Source: an uncultured Oscillibacter sp. (GTDB lineage: Bacteria > Bacillota > Clostridia > Oscillospirales > Oscillospiraceae). From it: 30,118 nt of DNA. Every line of letters begins with the position of its first letter. The stretch's first letter is position 1. Under the pieces are notes generated by a model. It searched no databases. It saw only the letters and a list, made by a program, of their open reading frames with translations, and had not been told where the DNA came from. Below are positions 6,249 through 14,633 of this stretch, piece after piece. The position numbers and the translations under genes are program-made. The DNA is taken from NCBI GenBank assembly GCA_946183715.1, contig CAMHDB010000002.1, positions 1 to 30,118 of the forward strand, in the 5' to 3' direction.

Positions 6249-7787
6249 TTGAGGCGTCCGCGTTACATATGGCTCTCGTGCGTGCTGTCGGTGTCTCTGC
6301 TCCTGAGCGCCTGCGCGCCGGACGAGCTGGAGCGGGAGGAAAGCGGCCTGATTCCGCTGGAGGAACAGACGCAAACCACACCCGAACCCGAACCGTCACA
6401 GGTCAATCTCCCGTGGCGCTTCTCCCTGCCCTACGAGGTCGACAAGTCCCTCGACCCCTACACCTGCCCCGACGGCGTGCAGCAGGTCGTCGCGTCGCTG
6501 ATGTACGAGGGCCTCTTCCGCCTCGACGAGCAGTTGGAGCCCGAAAACTGCCTCTGCGAACGCTACACCTGCAACGAAAATTTCACCTCCTACACGTTCA
6601 ACCTCCGCTGGGACGTGGCGTTCTCCGACGGCTCCTATCTGACGGGGGCCGACGTGCGGAAGTCCCTCGACCGCGCGCGGGAGTCGGCGCGTTACAGAAG
6701 CCGCCTCTCCCGCATTACGAGTATCACTTCCACGGACATGACAGTAACCATACACCTCAACGCGCCCAACAGCGGTTTCCCGGCCCTGCTGGACGTGCCC
6801 ATCTGCAAGACGACCAACAAGAGCCGCGCGCCCTACGGCACGGGCCCCTACCGCTACAACGTCGACGACTACGGGCCGTGCCTGACCCCGACCGCCAACT
6901 GGTGGCGCGGGCTGACCCGCCCCGTGGAGCGTATCGCGCTCGTCGACGTGGGGGCCTCCCTGCTCTACCGCTTCAGCTCCCACGACGTGCAGTTGATGGT
7001 GACGGACTTCAGCTCCGGGGCGTCGGTGGGCGTCACGGGCGATGTCCGCTACGCCGACGCCGCCACGACCGATGTCCATTACCTCGTCTGCAACACCGAG
7101 GCCGCGTGGCCCATGAATATTACGATGTTCCGCCGCGCGCTGATGACCGGAATCAACCGCGAAAGCCTCGTCAGCGCGTTCCTGTCGGGACACGGGGAGC
7201 CGGCACAGTTCCCGGTCAGCCCGCGCTCGCGCCTGTACCCGACCGATTTGGAACTTGATTATTCCGTCGAAACCGTCTCCGAACAGCTAAAGAGTATCTG
7301 GTACGAGGGAAGCCGTACTCTGAAACTGCTCGTCAACTCCGACAACAGTTTCAAGGTATCGGTGGCGCGGTCTATCGCCGAGAACTACCGCTCGATGGGT
7401 ATCCCCGTACAGGTGCGCGCGCTCCCGTGGGAGGCCTTCCGGGAGGCCGCCCGCAACCGCGACTTCGACCTCTGCTACTGCGAGGCCCGCATGACCGCCG
7501 ACTGGAATCTCTCGGCGCTGGTGTCCTCGTGGGGCAACCTGAACTTCAGTGGCTGGTCTGACGCGCGTATGGCCGGGTTACTCGAACAGTACGTGGCGGC
7601 CTCCGACCGCGTGGAGGCCATGCGGCAGGTCTGCGAGCACATCAAGGAACAGGCCCCCATTCTGCCCATTTGCTTCGCCTGTAATACGGTGCTCATGCAG
7701 GCCAACGTCGTCGACAACCTCACGCCCACGGCGCAGGAGCCGTTCTACAACCTTTCGGAGTGCGTCATACACCTGAAAATCGCCTGA
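6249..7787 (+). CDS. Peptide/nickel-type ABC transporter substrate-binding lipoprotein (family 5)
   Basis: This 512-residue protein belongs to the OppA/DppA-like solute-binding family 5. It captures a small ligand, often a peptide, outside the membrane for an ABC importer. A lipoprotein signal is clear: a basic start, a hydrophobic stretch and lipobox LLSAC with the acylated cysteine at position 22. Family features follow, such as the SLDPYT opening, the FNLRWDVAFSDG block and the GTGPYRY motif. The start is a TTG at 6249 with GAAGGAAG eight bases upstream; only this frame gives the signal peptide. No permease or ATPase partner is nearby, so it is an orphan binding protein. A terminator ends 18 bases before it, leaving no room for a separate promoter. 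The ligand is unknown. Confidence 0.9.
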   Translation: MRRPRYIWLSCVLSVSLLLSACAPDELEREESGLIPLEEQTQTTPEPEPSQVNLPWRFSLPYEVDKSLDPYTCPDGVQQVVASLMYEGLFRLDEQLEPENCLCERYTCNENFTSYTFNLRWDVAFSDGSYLTGADVRKSLDRARESARYRSRLSRITSITSTDMTVTIHLNAPNSGFPALLDVPICKTTNKSRAPYGTGPYRYNVDDYGPCLTPTANWWRGLTRPVERIALVDVGASLLYRFSSHDVQLMVTDFSSGASVGVTGDVRYADAATTDVHYLVCNTEAAWPMNITMFRRALMTGINRESLVSAFLSGHGEPAQFPVSPRSRLYPTDLELDYSVETVSEQLKSIWYEGSRTLKLLVNSDNSFKVSVARSIAENYRSMGIPVQVRALPWEAFREAARNRDFDLCYCEARMTADWNLSALVSSWGNLNFSGWSDARMAGLLEQYVAASDRVEAMRQVCEHIKEQAPILPICFACNTVLMQANVVDNLTPTAQEPFYNLSECVIHLKIA

Positions 7788-7842
7788 TTCGCCGGTCGTG
7801 TCGGGCGCCGGGGAAGTCCAACGCGTCCGGACATTCAAAACA

Positions 7843-7875
7843 GGGGAGCTTCTTCCACGGGGAGCTCCCCTTCTG
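7843..7875 (+). terminator. Probable terminator after the binding protein
   Basis: GGGGAGCT (7843-7850) pairs perfectly with AGCTCCCC (7863-7870) over a 12-base loop. It is followed by an imperfect T-rich stretch, TTCTGCTTT. The weak tail lowers confidence. Confidence 0.55.
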
Positions 7876-7903
7876 CTTTGCGGAAATTTCGCGCGGAATC
7901 GCC

Positions 7904-7933
7904 TTGACAGCGGCATGGAACACGTAGTATCCT
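7904..7933 (+). promoter_or_regulatory. Probable promoter of the ABC exporter-apbE operon
   Basis: A perfect TTGACA (7904-7909) is followed after 18 bases by TATCCT (7928-7933), a four-of-six match. TAGTAT at 7925-7930 with a 15-base spacer is an alternative -10. Confidence 0.45.
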
Positions 7934-7983
7934 TTATTCGTAGCAGTACAGGAAGTTGTTCCGTTTCAAAGGAGGTCGAGCGC

Positions 7984-9717
7984 ATGAAGAAAATAGGGGC
8001 CTGTGTCCGGCCCTACGTTCCGCTGATAGTGCTGGGCGTGGCGTGTTCCGCCGCCGAGGCTATCTTTGAACTGCTCATTCCGATGGTCATGAGCGACATT
8101 GTCGATGTCGGAATCCCCGCCGCCGACACGGCCTACATTCTCCGGGAGGGCCTCAAAATGGTGGGCATGGCGATACTCTCGCTGTGCTTCGGGATGGCGG
8201 GCGCGGCGGTGTCGTCGATAGTCGGCATGGGCTTCGGCGCGAACCTCCGCCGCGCCGAGTACGAGCAAATCCAGACCTACGCCTTCTCCAATATCGAAAA
8301 GTTCTCCACGGCGTCCCTCGTCACCCGCCTGACCAGCGACGTGAACGCCCTGCAAATCACGCTCATGATGGGCATGCGAATCGCCGTGCGCTCCCCGGTG
8401 ATGCTAGTCGCGGCGATAGCGTTTTCCGTGAGAATCAGCGCGCGCCTGAGTTCGGTCTTTCTGGTGTCGCTCCCGCTGTTGGCGGCGGTCGTCGCCACGA
8501 TTATGGTCAAGGCAAGCCCGATGTTTCAGGCGCTACAGGAGCAGACCGACGCACTGAACTTAGTCGTACAGGAAAACTTGACGGGTATCCGCGTAGTGAA
8601 ATCGTTCGTGCGCGAGGACGGCGAAACGGAAAAGTTTCAACAGCGCAACCACGCTTTGCGGAGTACGTCGCTAAAGGCGTTCGGCACGGTCGTGGTCAAT
8701 ATGCCCGCGATGATGTTGATTATGTATTCGACACTCATTGCCGTCATGTGGCTGGGCGGACACATGGTCTATAACAAGACCCTCGGCAGTGGCGACCTGA
8801 TGGTGTACTTTACCTATATCACGCAGATTATGATATCGCTGATGATGTTCTCGATGATGTTCATGATGGCTACGCGCGCGATAGCGTGCGGGCGGCGCGT
8901 GGCGGAGGTATTGAACGAGGCCCCCGCGATGGACGACAGCGCGGCGGATACGGCGGCGCGCGTCCCGGACGGTTCCATTGACTTCGACGGCGTTTCCTTC
9001 CGCTACCACGCCGACAACCCCGAATGGGTACTCCGGAATGTCAATCTGCACATCCACTCCGGGGAGACCGTCGGCATACTCGGCGGGACGGGTTCGGGCA
9101 AAACGTCTCTGGTGTCGCTGATACCGCGCCTGTACGAATGTCAGGAGGGGACAGTACGCGTCGGCGGGCGGCCCGTACAGGACTACACGATGGAACACCT
9201 GCGGAGCGCCGTCAGCATGGTACTACAGAAGAATACGCTCTTCTCCGGGACTATCCGGGACAACCTGCGCTGGGGCAAGCCCGACGCCACGGACGAGGAG
9301 TTATGGGAAGCCTGTCGGACGGCCTGCGCCGACGAGTTTCTAAAGACCATGCCCGACGGCCTCGATACCGACCTCGGGCAGGGCGGCGTGAACGTCTCCG
9401 GCGGACAGAAACAGCGGCTTTGCATTGCGCGGGCGTTGCTGAGTAACCCGCAAATTTTGATTCTCGACGATTCCACAAGCGCCGTGGACATGGCGACGGA
9501 CGCTAAAATCCGCGCGGCGTTCCGGACGGGGTTCGCGGGTACAACAAAGTTAATCATAGCGCAACGCGTCGCCTCCGTGATGGACGCCGACAGAATTGTA
9601 GTCATGGACGACGGCAAAATTATCGACATGGGGACGCACGCCGAACTCATGGAACAATCGCCGATTTACCGGGAAGTGTACCAGTCCCAGCAGGAAGGAG
9701 CGGTAGCGGATGCCTAA
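7984..9717 (+). CDS. ABC exporter subunit with degenerate ATP site (heterodimer half 1)
   Basis: This 577-residue half-transporter has an N-terminal six-helix membrane domain and a C-terminal nucleotide-binding domain. The Walker A is GGTGSGKT (near 367-374) and the signature is VSGGQ. Two catalytic positions are altered: the Walker B reads LILDDS, with aspartate D496 where the catalytic glutamate should be, and the switch histidine is glutamine Q527 (IIAQRV). In known heterodimeric exporters one subunit carries exactly such changes. The ATG at 7984 follows an AAAGGAGGT site; the frame is open further upstream but without support. It overlaps the next gene by eight bases, so the two are made together. 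Such pairs export drugs, lipids or peptides; the cargo cannot be told. Confidence 0.93.
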   Translation: MKKIGACVRPYVPLIVLGVACSAAEAIFELLIPMVMSDIVDVGIPAADTAYILREGLKMVGMAILSLCFGMAGAAVSSIVGMGFGANLRRAEYEQIQTYAFSNIEKFSTASLVTRLTSDVNALQITLMMGMRIAVRSPVMLVAAIAFSVRISARLSSVFLVSLPLLAAVVATIMVKASPMFQALQEQTDALNLVVQENLTGIRVVKSFVREDGETEKFQQRNHALRSTSLKAFGTVVVNMPAMMLIMYSTLIAVMWLGGHMVYNKTLGSGDLMVYFTYITQIMISLMMFSMMFMMATRAIACGRRVAEVLNEAPAMDDSAADTAARVPDGSIDFDGVSFRYHADNPEWVLRNVNLHIHSGETVGILGGTGSGKTSLVSLIPRLYECQEGTVRVGGRPVQDYTMEHLRSAVSMVLQKNTLFSGTIRDNLRWGKPDATDEELWEACRTACADEFLKTMPDGLDTDLGQGGVNVSGGQKQRLCIARALLSNPQILILDDSTSAVDMATDAKIRAAFRTGFAGTTKLIIAQRVASVMDADRIVVMDDGKIIDMGTHAELMEQSPIYREVYQSQQEGAVADA

Positions 9718-11563
9718 ACGGGAAGAAGGGCCGCGCGGCCCGCAGAGGCACGGCTTTCAGAAGCCGAAAGACCTCAAAAGTACGATTGCGAAACTCATGC
9801 GCTACCTCGCCCCGTACAAGCTCGTACTCGTGTTCGTCGCCGTCTTACTCGTGGGCAGTTCGCTTTGTACGGTCGGCGGGTCGTACCTGTTGAAGCCCCT
9901 CATTAACGACTATATCATACCCGGCGACTTCGCGGGGCTTGCGCGTATGCTGGGCGTGATGGGCCTAATCTACGCCCTCGGCGCGGCGTGTTCCTACGGC
10001 TACGCCCGCATTATGGTACAGGTATCACAGAACGCCGTCGCGCAAATCCGGCGCGACATGTTCTCGAAAATGCAGGCGTTGCCGTTGCGCTACTTCGATT
10101 CCCACACGCACGGCGAACTCATGAGCCGCTATACGAACGATATCGAAACCGTATCGGAGGCGTTGAACAACAGCTTCGGGAGCCTGATTTCCAGTACGCT
10201 GAATTTCACGTTCACAATAGGGGCAATGTTCCTGCTAAACCCCGCCCTGACAATGGTCACGATGGGCATGCTTGTCATTATGCTGACGGTCGTCCGGGTC
10301 ATCGGGGGCCGGAGCCGCCGCTACTTCTCCGCGCAACAGAAGGCCCTCGGCGAATTGAACGGCTATATAGAGGAAATGACGGGCGGGCAGAAAGTCATCA
10401 AGGTATTCCATCACGAGGACGCCGCGAAAGCGGGCTTTTACGAGAAGAACGACGCGTACCGCGCCGCCGCGACGCGCGCGCAGATTTTCGCCGGAATCAT
10501 GATGCCCGCTATGGGCAACCTAAGCTATATCAACTACGCCCTGACTTGCTGTGTAGGGGCGCTGTTGGCAATCCGGAGCGGCGACTTGGGCGGACTGGGC
10601 GCGTTTCTGCTCTACTCGCGTCAAGTCAGCCAGCCCATCACGCAAGTTTCGCAACAGGTCAACACGATTCTTTCGGCGGTGGCGGGCGCGGAGCGCGTAT
10701 TCGACATGATGGAGTCGGAACCCGAACTCGACGAGGGCAAAGTCACGCTGACGCGCGTCGACGAACAGGGGCACCCCGACGACAACGGCGTGTGGGCGTG
10801 GCGTCAGCCCGACGGCGCGCTGATTCCCCTACGCGGGGAAGTGCGGTTCGAGGATGTAACATTCGGCTACGTGCCCGAAAAGACCGTCTTACACGACGTG
10901 TCGCTGTACGCGAAGCCCGGGCAGAAAATCGCGTTCGTCGGTTCTACGGGCGCGGGGAAAACGACGATAACCAGTCTGCTGAACCGCTTCTACGACATTC
11001 AGGAGGGCACGATTACCTACGACGGAATCGACGTGCGCGACATCGCGAAAGAATCGTTGCGGCGTTCGCTGGGCGTCGTGCTACAGGATACGCATTTGTT
11101 TACGGGGAGCGTCATGGAGAACATCCGCTACGGGCGGCCCTCCGCGACGGACGGGGAAGTATACGCGGCGGCGAAACTCGCCGGGGCGGACAGCTTCATC
11201 CGGCGTCTGCCGCAGGGCTACGATACGGAGCTGTCCGGCGACGGCGGGAGCCTCAGTCAGGGCGAACGGCAACTTTTGAATATCGCGCGCGCGGCGTGCG
11301 CAGACCCGCCGGTGCTGATTCTCGACGAGGCCACAAGCTCTATCGACACCCGCACGGAAAAACTTATCGAACAGGGCATGGACGCGCTCATGACGGGCCG
11401 GACGGTATTTGTAATCGCGCACCGTCTTTCGACCGTGCGGAGCGCCAAGGCCATACTCGTACTCGAACAGGGGCGCGTGATAGAGCGGGGCAGTCACGAG
11501 GAACTGCTGGCCGCCAAGGGACGCTATTACCGCCTCTACACCGGGCAGGCCGAACTCGACTGA
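9710..11563 (+). CDS. ABC exporter subunit with canonical Walker B (heterodimer half 2)
   Basis: This is the 617-residue partner of the preceding half-transporter, with the same membrane-plus-ATPase layout. It has Walker A GSTGAGKTT (near 411), Walker B LILDEA with catalytic glutamate E540, and switch histidine H571 (VIAHRL). Its signature motif deviates, reading LSQGE instead of LSGGQ. Together the pair forms one full ATP site (this Walker B with the partner's normal signature) and one degenerate site (the partner's altered Walker B with this altered signature), as in the TM287/288 and BmrCD class. The cytoplasmic N-terminus is basic, and a 20-30 residue insertion after EGKVTLTRVDEQG precedes the ATPase domain. 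It is followed after 12 bases by apbE. Confidence 0.94.
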   Translation: MPKREEGPRGPQRHGFQKPKDLKSTIAKLMRYLAPYKLVLVFVAVLLVGSSLCTVGGSYLLKPLINDYIIPGDFAGLARMLGVMGLIYALGAACSYGYARIMVQVSQNAVAQIRRDMFSKMQALPLRYFDSHTHGELMSRYTNDIETVSEALNNSFGSLISSTLNFTFTIGAMFLLNPALTMVTMGMLVIMLTVVRVIGGRSRRYFSAQQKALGELNGYIEEMTGGQKVIKVFHHEDAAKAGFYEKNDAYRAAATRAQIFAGIMMPAMGNLSYINYALTCCVGALLAIRSGDLGGLGAFLLYSRQVSQPITQVSQQVNTILSAVAGAERVFDMMESEPELDEGKVTLTRVDEQGHPDDNGVWAWRQPDGALIPLRGEVRFEDVTFGYVPEKTVLHDVSLYAKPGQKIAFVGSTGAGKTTITSLLNRFYDIQEGTITYDGIDVRDIAKESLRRSLGVVLQDTHLFTGSVMENIRYGRPSATDGEVYAAAKLAGADSFIRRLPQGYDTELSGDGGSLSQGERQLLNIARAACADPPVLILDEATSSIDTRTEKLIEQGMDALMTGRTVFVIAHRLSTVRSAKAILVLEQGRVIERGSHEELLAAKGRYYRLYTGQAELD

Positions 11564-11575
11564 CGGAGGGAACGC

Positions 11576-12580
11576 ATGAAAAAGAAATATTATGCTTTGC
11601 CGTTCCTTCTGCTGTTGTGTACGCTGACCGCGTGCGGGGGTGCCGCCGTACAGAACAAGCTCGACTTTTTCGCGATGGACACCGTTATGACGTTTTCGGC
11701 CTACGCCGACAAGAGCCTGCTGGGAGGCGCGCGCGATATCGTGATGAATATCGAAAGCCGGGTGTCGACGACGCTGGAAAGCAGTGAAGTCTACGCGCTC
11801 AACCGCGACGGCGGCGGGACGGTGTCCGGGGAGACCGCCGCCTTACTCGACACCGCGCTGACGATGTGCCGCGCGACGGACGGCGCGTTTGACGTGTCGA
11901 TTTACCCGGTAGTCCGGGCGTGGGGGTTCACGACGGGCGGAGAATACCGGGTGCCGTCGTTCGACGAGACCGCCGCGCTTCTGGAACACGTCGACTACGC
12001 GCGAATCCGCCTCGACGGGCAGTCCGTGACGCTCCCGGAGGGCATGGAAATCGACTTGGGCGGCGTGGCGAAGGGCTACGCCGGACGCGAGGCGGCGGCG
12101 TACTTACGCAAACACGGCGTGACCTCGGGGCTGTTGAACCTAGGCGGCAACGTGCAGACGGTCGGGAGCAAGCCGGACGGTTCGCCTTGGCGCGTGGCGA
12201 TACGCGACCCGAACGACCCGCAGTCCTACGCCGGGGTCGTGGAAATCCGCGACAAGGCCGCCGTGACTTCCGGGGGCTACGAGCGCTGTTTTGAGGAGAA
12301 CGGCGAAACCTACTGGCACATCATGAACCCGGCGACGGGGCGTCCGGCGCGCAACGGGGTTGTGTCGGCGACGGTTATCGCCGACGACGGCGCGCTGTGC
12401 GACGCGCTCTCTACGGCGTTATTCGTGATGGGCGCGGAGAAGGCGGAGCGTTTCTGGCGGAGCTACGGCGGGTTCGACATGATTCTTATCACCGACGACG
12501 GCGAAACCGTCGTGACGCCCGGGCTTTCGTACACGCCCGCGGACAGCGCCCCGTACACGCTCCGGACGCTGGAGCCGTAA
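11576..12580 (+). CDS. apbE: FAD:protein FMN transferase (ApbE), lipoprotein
   Basis: ApbE cleaves FAD and attaches FMN covalently to threonine of target flavoproteins such as Rnf/Nqr subunits or FMN-binding-domain proteins, on the outer face of the membrane. The 334-residue protein starts with a lipoprotein signal ending LTAC, with C20 as the acyl site. The core motifs are present: the AMDTVMTF opening, DLGGVAKGYA near residue 160, HIMNPATGRP near 244 and the ITDDGE end. The ATG at 11576 has GGAGGG upstream and lies 12 bases after the exporter, so it is in that operon. No acceptor flavoprotein is in the window. The terminator at 12600 closes the operon. Confidence 0.95.
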   Translation: MKKKYYALPFLLLLCTLTACGGAAVQNKLDFFAMDTVMTFSAYADKSLLGGARDIVMNIESRVSTTLESSEVYALNRDGGGTVSGETAALLDTALTMCRATDGAFDVSIYPVVRAWGFTTGGEYRVPSFDETAALLEHVDYARIRLDGQSVTLPEGMEIDLGGVAKGYAGREAAAYLRKHGVTSGLLNLGGNVQTVGSKPDGSPWRVAIRDPNDPQSYAGVVEIRDKAAVTSGGYERCFEENGETYWHIMNPATGRPARNGVVSATVIADDGALCDALSTALFVMGAEKAERFWRSYGGFDMILITDDGETVVTPGLSYTPADSAPYTLRTLEP

Positions 12581-12599
12581 TCGCTTTTCCCTTGCGGGT

Positions 12600-12629
12600 G
12601 CCTCCCCTGTCGACACGGGGGAGGCTTTT
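12600..12629 (+). terminator. Terminator of the exporter-apbE operon (copy 1 of a repeated terminator)
   Basis: GCCTCCCC (12600-12607) pairs with GGGGAGGC (12618-12625). The stem extends through a T-G pair and two more pairs to a CGAC loop and is followed by TTTT. The 30 bases differ at only two positions from 24891-24920. Confidence 0.85.
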
Positions 12630-12664
12630 CCGCGCCTTCTGCGGAAAAAAAGTCGGAAAACCCC

Positions 12665-12693
12665 TTGCATTCTCCGGAATCATCTGGTACAAT
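12665..12693 (+). promoter_or_regulatory. Promoter of rpsT
   Basis: TTGCAT (12665-12670) and TACAAT (12688-12693) are 17 bases apart. A TGG extension lies just before the -10. Each hexamer is one base off consensus. Confidence 0.8.
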
Positions 12694-12734
12694 GTCTTTC
12701 CATGTAACGCAAAGTCCGGAAGGAGGGAAGAACG

Positions 12735-12998
12735 TTGCCGAATATCAAGTCCGCGAAGAAGCGCGACCTCATCGGGAAGGCCCGGAACGCCCGCAACCGC
12801 GCCCGGAAATCCGATATGAAAACCGCCGTGAAAAAGTTCGAGGCCGCCGTCGCCGAGAATGACCGCGCCGTGGCCGAGACCGCCTACCGCGTGGCCGTCA
12901 AGAAGGTTGACCAAGCTGTCGCCCGTGGCGTACTCCATAAGAACGCCGCCGCGCACAAGAAAAGCGCCATGACCTTGAAACTCAATCAGGTTGGCTGA
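12735..12998 (+). CDS. rpsT: 30S ribosomal protein S20
   Basis: S20 is a small basic helical protein that binds 16S rRNA early in 30S assembly. The 87 residues match the family in length and pattern: MPNIKSAKKR at the start, RNARNRARKSDMKTAVKKF, and the C-terminal GVLHKNAAAHKKSAM. The start is a TTG at 12735 with GGAGGG seven bases upstream. S20 genes commonly use weak start codons, and E. coli S20 starts with UUG, which is linked there to autoregulation. It has its own promoter and a terminator-like hairpin after it. Confidence 0.97.
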   Translation: MPNIKSAKKRDLIGKARNARNRARKSDMKTAVKKFEAAVAENDRAVAETAYRVAVKKVDQAVARGVLHKNAAAHKKSAMTLKLNQVG

Positions 12999-13005
12999 CC
13001 ATGTG

Positions 13006-13050
13006 CCCTCCGAAGCCGCGCTGTACGCTGTGTTTCGGGGGGATGTTTTT
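13006..13050 (+). terminator. Probable terminator after rpsT
   Basis: CCCTCCGAA (13006-13014) pairs with TTCGGGGGG (13034-13042) through one T-G pair. It is followed by ATGTTTTT. The loop is 19 bases long. Confidence 0.6.
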
Positions 13051-13066
13051 ATAGAGGGAGGACGCT

Positions 13067-13834
13067 ATGCCGCTGTTCGACACCCACGCGCACTACGATT
13101 CGACACGCTTTGACCCCGACCGCGACGAAATCCTCTCCGCGCTCTCCGCCTCCGGCGTGGAACTCGTCGTAGACCCCGGCTGTGACATCCCCTCCTCGCG
13201 CGCGGCGGTCGAACTCGCGAAGCGTTACCCGCATGTCCGCGCCGCCGTCGGCCTGCACCCCGAGGACTGCGCCGGGGCCGGGGAGGCCGAGTTCGACGAA
13301 CTGCGCCGCCTGTGCGCCGAGCCTGTCGTCGTGGCCGTCGGCGAAATCGGGCTGGACTACTACTGGAAGGAGAACCCCCCGAAGGAGTTCCAGCGGGAGA
13401 TTTTCCGGCGGCAACTGGAATTGTCCATCGAACTCAACTTGCCCGTCATCGTCCACGACCGGGAGGCCCACGGCGACTGTATGTCGATAGTGCGCGAGTA
13501 CCCGGACGCGCGGGGCGTGTTCCACTGCTTCTCCGGGAGCGCCGAAATGGCCGCCGAACTCGTGCGGCGGGGGTGGTATCTGGGTTTCGACGGCCCGGTG
13601 ACGTACCCGAACGCCCGCCGCGCCGCCGAAGTCGTGTCGGTGACGCCGCTGGAGCGGATTGTCGTCGAGACCGATTCGCCGTATTTGTCCCCGGTGCCCA
13701 TGCGCGGCAGGCGCAACGACAGCAGGAATTTACCGTTCATCGTGCGCAAGCTCGCCGAGTGGAAGGGCATTTCGGAGGAGGAAATGTCGCGCGCCGCATG
13801 GGAGAACGGCAAACGCCTTTACGGGATTCCCTGA
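13067..13834 (+). CDS. tatD: TatD family metal-dependent deoxyribonuclease
   Basis: TatD-family enzymes are metal-dependent TIM-barrel hydrolases with DNase or 3'-5' exonuclease activity on damaged DNA; some act as D-aminoacyl-tRNA deacylases. The 255-residue length is standard. The metal-binding motifs are all present: DTHAHYD at residues 5-11, GLHPE, GEIGLDYYW, VIVHDREAH, FHCFSGS and ETDSPYLSP. The ATG at 13067 has GAGGGAGG upstream and follows a terminator-like hairpin. No dedicated promoter is obvious, so read-through from rpsT or a weak promoter is possible. Position next to rpsT has no functional meaning that I can see. Confidence 0.93.
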   Translation: MPLFDTHAHYDSTRFDPDRDEILSALSASGVELVVDPGCDIPSSRAAVELAKRYPHVRAAVGLHPEDCAGAGEAEFDELRRLCAEPVVVAVGEIGLDYYWKENPPKEFQREIFRRQLELSIELNLPVIVHDREAHGDCMSIVREYPDARGVFHCFSGSAEMAAELVRRGWYLGFDGPVTYPNARRAAEVVSVTPLERIVVETDSPYLSPVPMRGRRNDSRNLPFIVRKLAEWKGISEEEMSRAAWENGKRLYGIP

Positions 13835-13897
13835 CAATATTTTCGTCGAAAATTTCGGAAAAAACGCGTTTTTCCTGTGGCGTCGGCGGGGGGACTG

Positions 13898-13906
13898 TGT
13901 TATAAT
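13898..13906 (+). promoter_or_regulatory. Extended -10 promoter of zapA
   Basis: TGT directly precedes a perfect TATAAT (13901-13906), forming an extended -10. No good -35 is seen 17 bases upstream. It lies about 70 bases before the zapA start. Confidence 0.5.
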
Positions 13907-13976
13907 GGGGCGGATAAAGCCAGAACAGTTCCCGGCCCGCGCCGGGAGGCGATACAATACGAGAGGAGTATTTGCC

Positions 13977-14633
13977 ATGAGCAACAGCGTAACGGTGAAA
14001 ATCTGCGGTGAGGAGTTCAAGCTGATTACGGAGAGTTCCCCGGAGTACACACAGGCCGTAGGCGTCCACGTCAACGCGGAAATGCAGAAAATGCTCAACG
14101 CGCACATGGGCCGCATGGAAGCCGCGATTATGACCGCGCTGAATATCGCTGACGACCTTTTCAAAGTCCGCCTGACCGACGAACAGCTCCGCGCGCAGAT
14201 TAAGAGCGCCCTTGACGCCGAGGCCAGCGCGAAAGCCGAGGCGAACGCCTTCAAGCGCGAGAATCTGAGCCTGCAAAAGAAGCTCGACAAGGCCGAAAAG
14301 GCGCTTGCGAAGGCCGAGAAGAGTCTGCAAAAGGTACAGAAGGCGGTCGTATCGGTGACGGGTGAGACGCCGGCGCCGGAGGCCGCGCCGCTGGACGAGG
14401 CGGCAATGGCGGAAATCGTGGAGAAGTCGAAGCGTCCGCGCAAGGCGCGCAAGGCGAAGGCCGAGGCGGTGAAAGTGGAGACTGAGACTGTGGAGGAAGT
14501 CGCCGCCGAGGCGGAACCGGAAGCCGCCGAAGTTGAAACCGCGCCGGAAGCCGCCGAAGCCGTGGCGGAAGTCGCGGAAGCCGAACCCGAGGCCGCGCCG
14601 GAAGTCCCGGAAATCGCAGTCGAGGACGAATGA
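13977..14633 (+). CDS. zapA: Cell division protein ZapA with long acidic tail
   Basis: ZapA binds and bundles FtsZ filaments at midcell. Residues 1-75 match the ZapA globular domain (VTVKICGEEFKLITE opening and the helix AAIMTALNIADDLFK). Residues 76-125 form a lysine- and alanine-rich coiled coil. The protein should end near there, since most ZapA proteins are 80-150 residues. It continues with a basic RPRKARKAK patch (153-161) and a low-complexity tail of alanine, glutamate, proline and valine to residue 218. The ATG at 13977 has GAGAGGAG upstream and follows an extended -10 promoter. The frame is open further upstream, but that part is intergenic or tatD sequence. It overlaps the next gene by four bases (ATGA). 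Confidence 0.85.
   Translation: MSNSVTVKICGEEFKLITESSPEYTQAVGVHVNAEMQKMLNAHMGRMEAAIMTALNIADDLFKVRLTDEQLRAQIKSALDAEASAKAEANAFKRENLSLQKKLDKAEKALAKAEKSLQKVQKAVVSVTGETPAPEAAPLDEAAMAEIVEKSKRPRKARKAKAEAVKVETETVEEVAAEAEPEAAEVETAPEAAEAVAEVAEAEPEAAPEVPEIAVEDE

Noticed and set aside
7798..7983. N-terminal extension of the first ABC exporter gene
   Set aside because: It would translate a terminator hairpin and the probable promoter. The ATG at 7984 follows a strong AAAGGAGGT.
13857..13875. GGAAAAA/TTTTTCC inverted repeat after tatD
   Set aside because: The A-T stem is weak, there is no GC-rich stem and no T tail after it; it does not qualify as a terminator.
13659..13976. N-terminal extension of zapA
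   Set aside because: The upstream part overlaps tatD and the zapA promoter; the ATG at 13977 has a good binding site and begins a normal ZapA.
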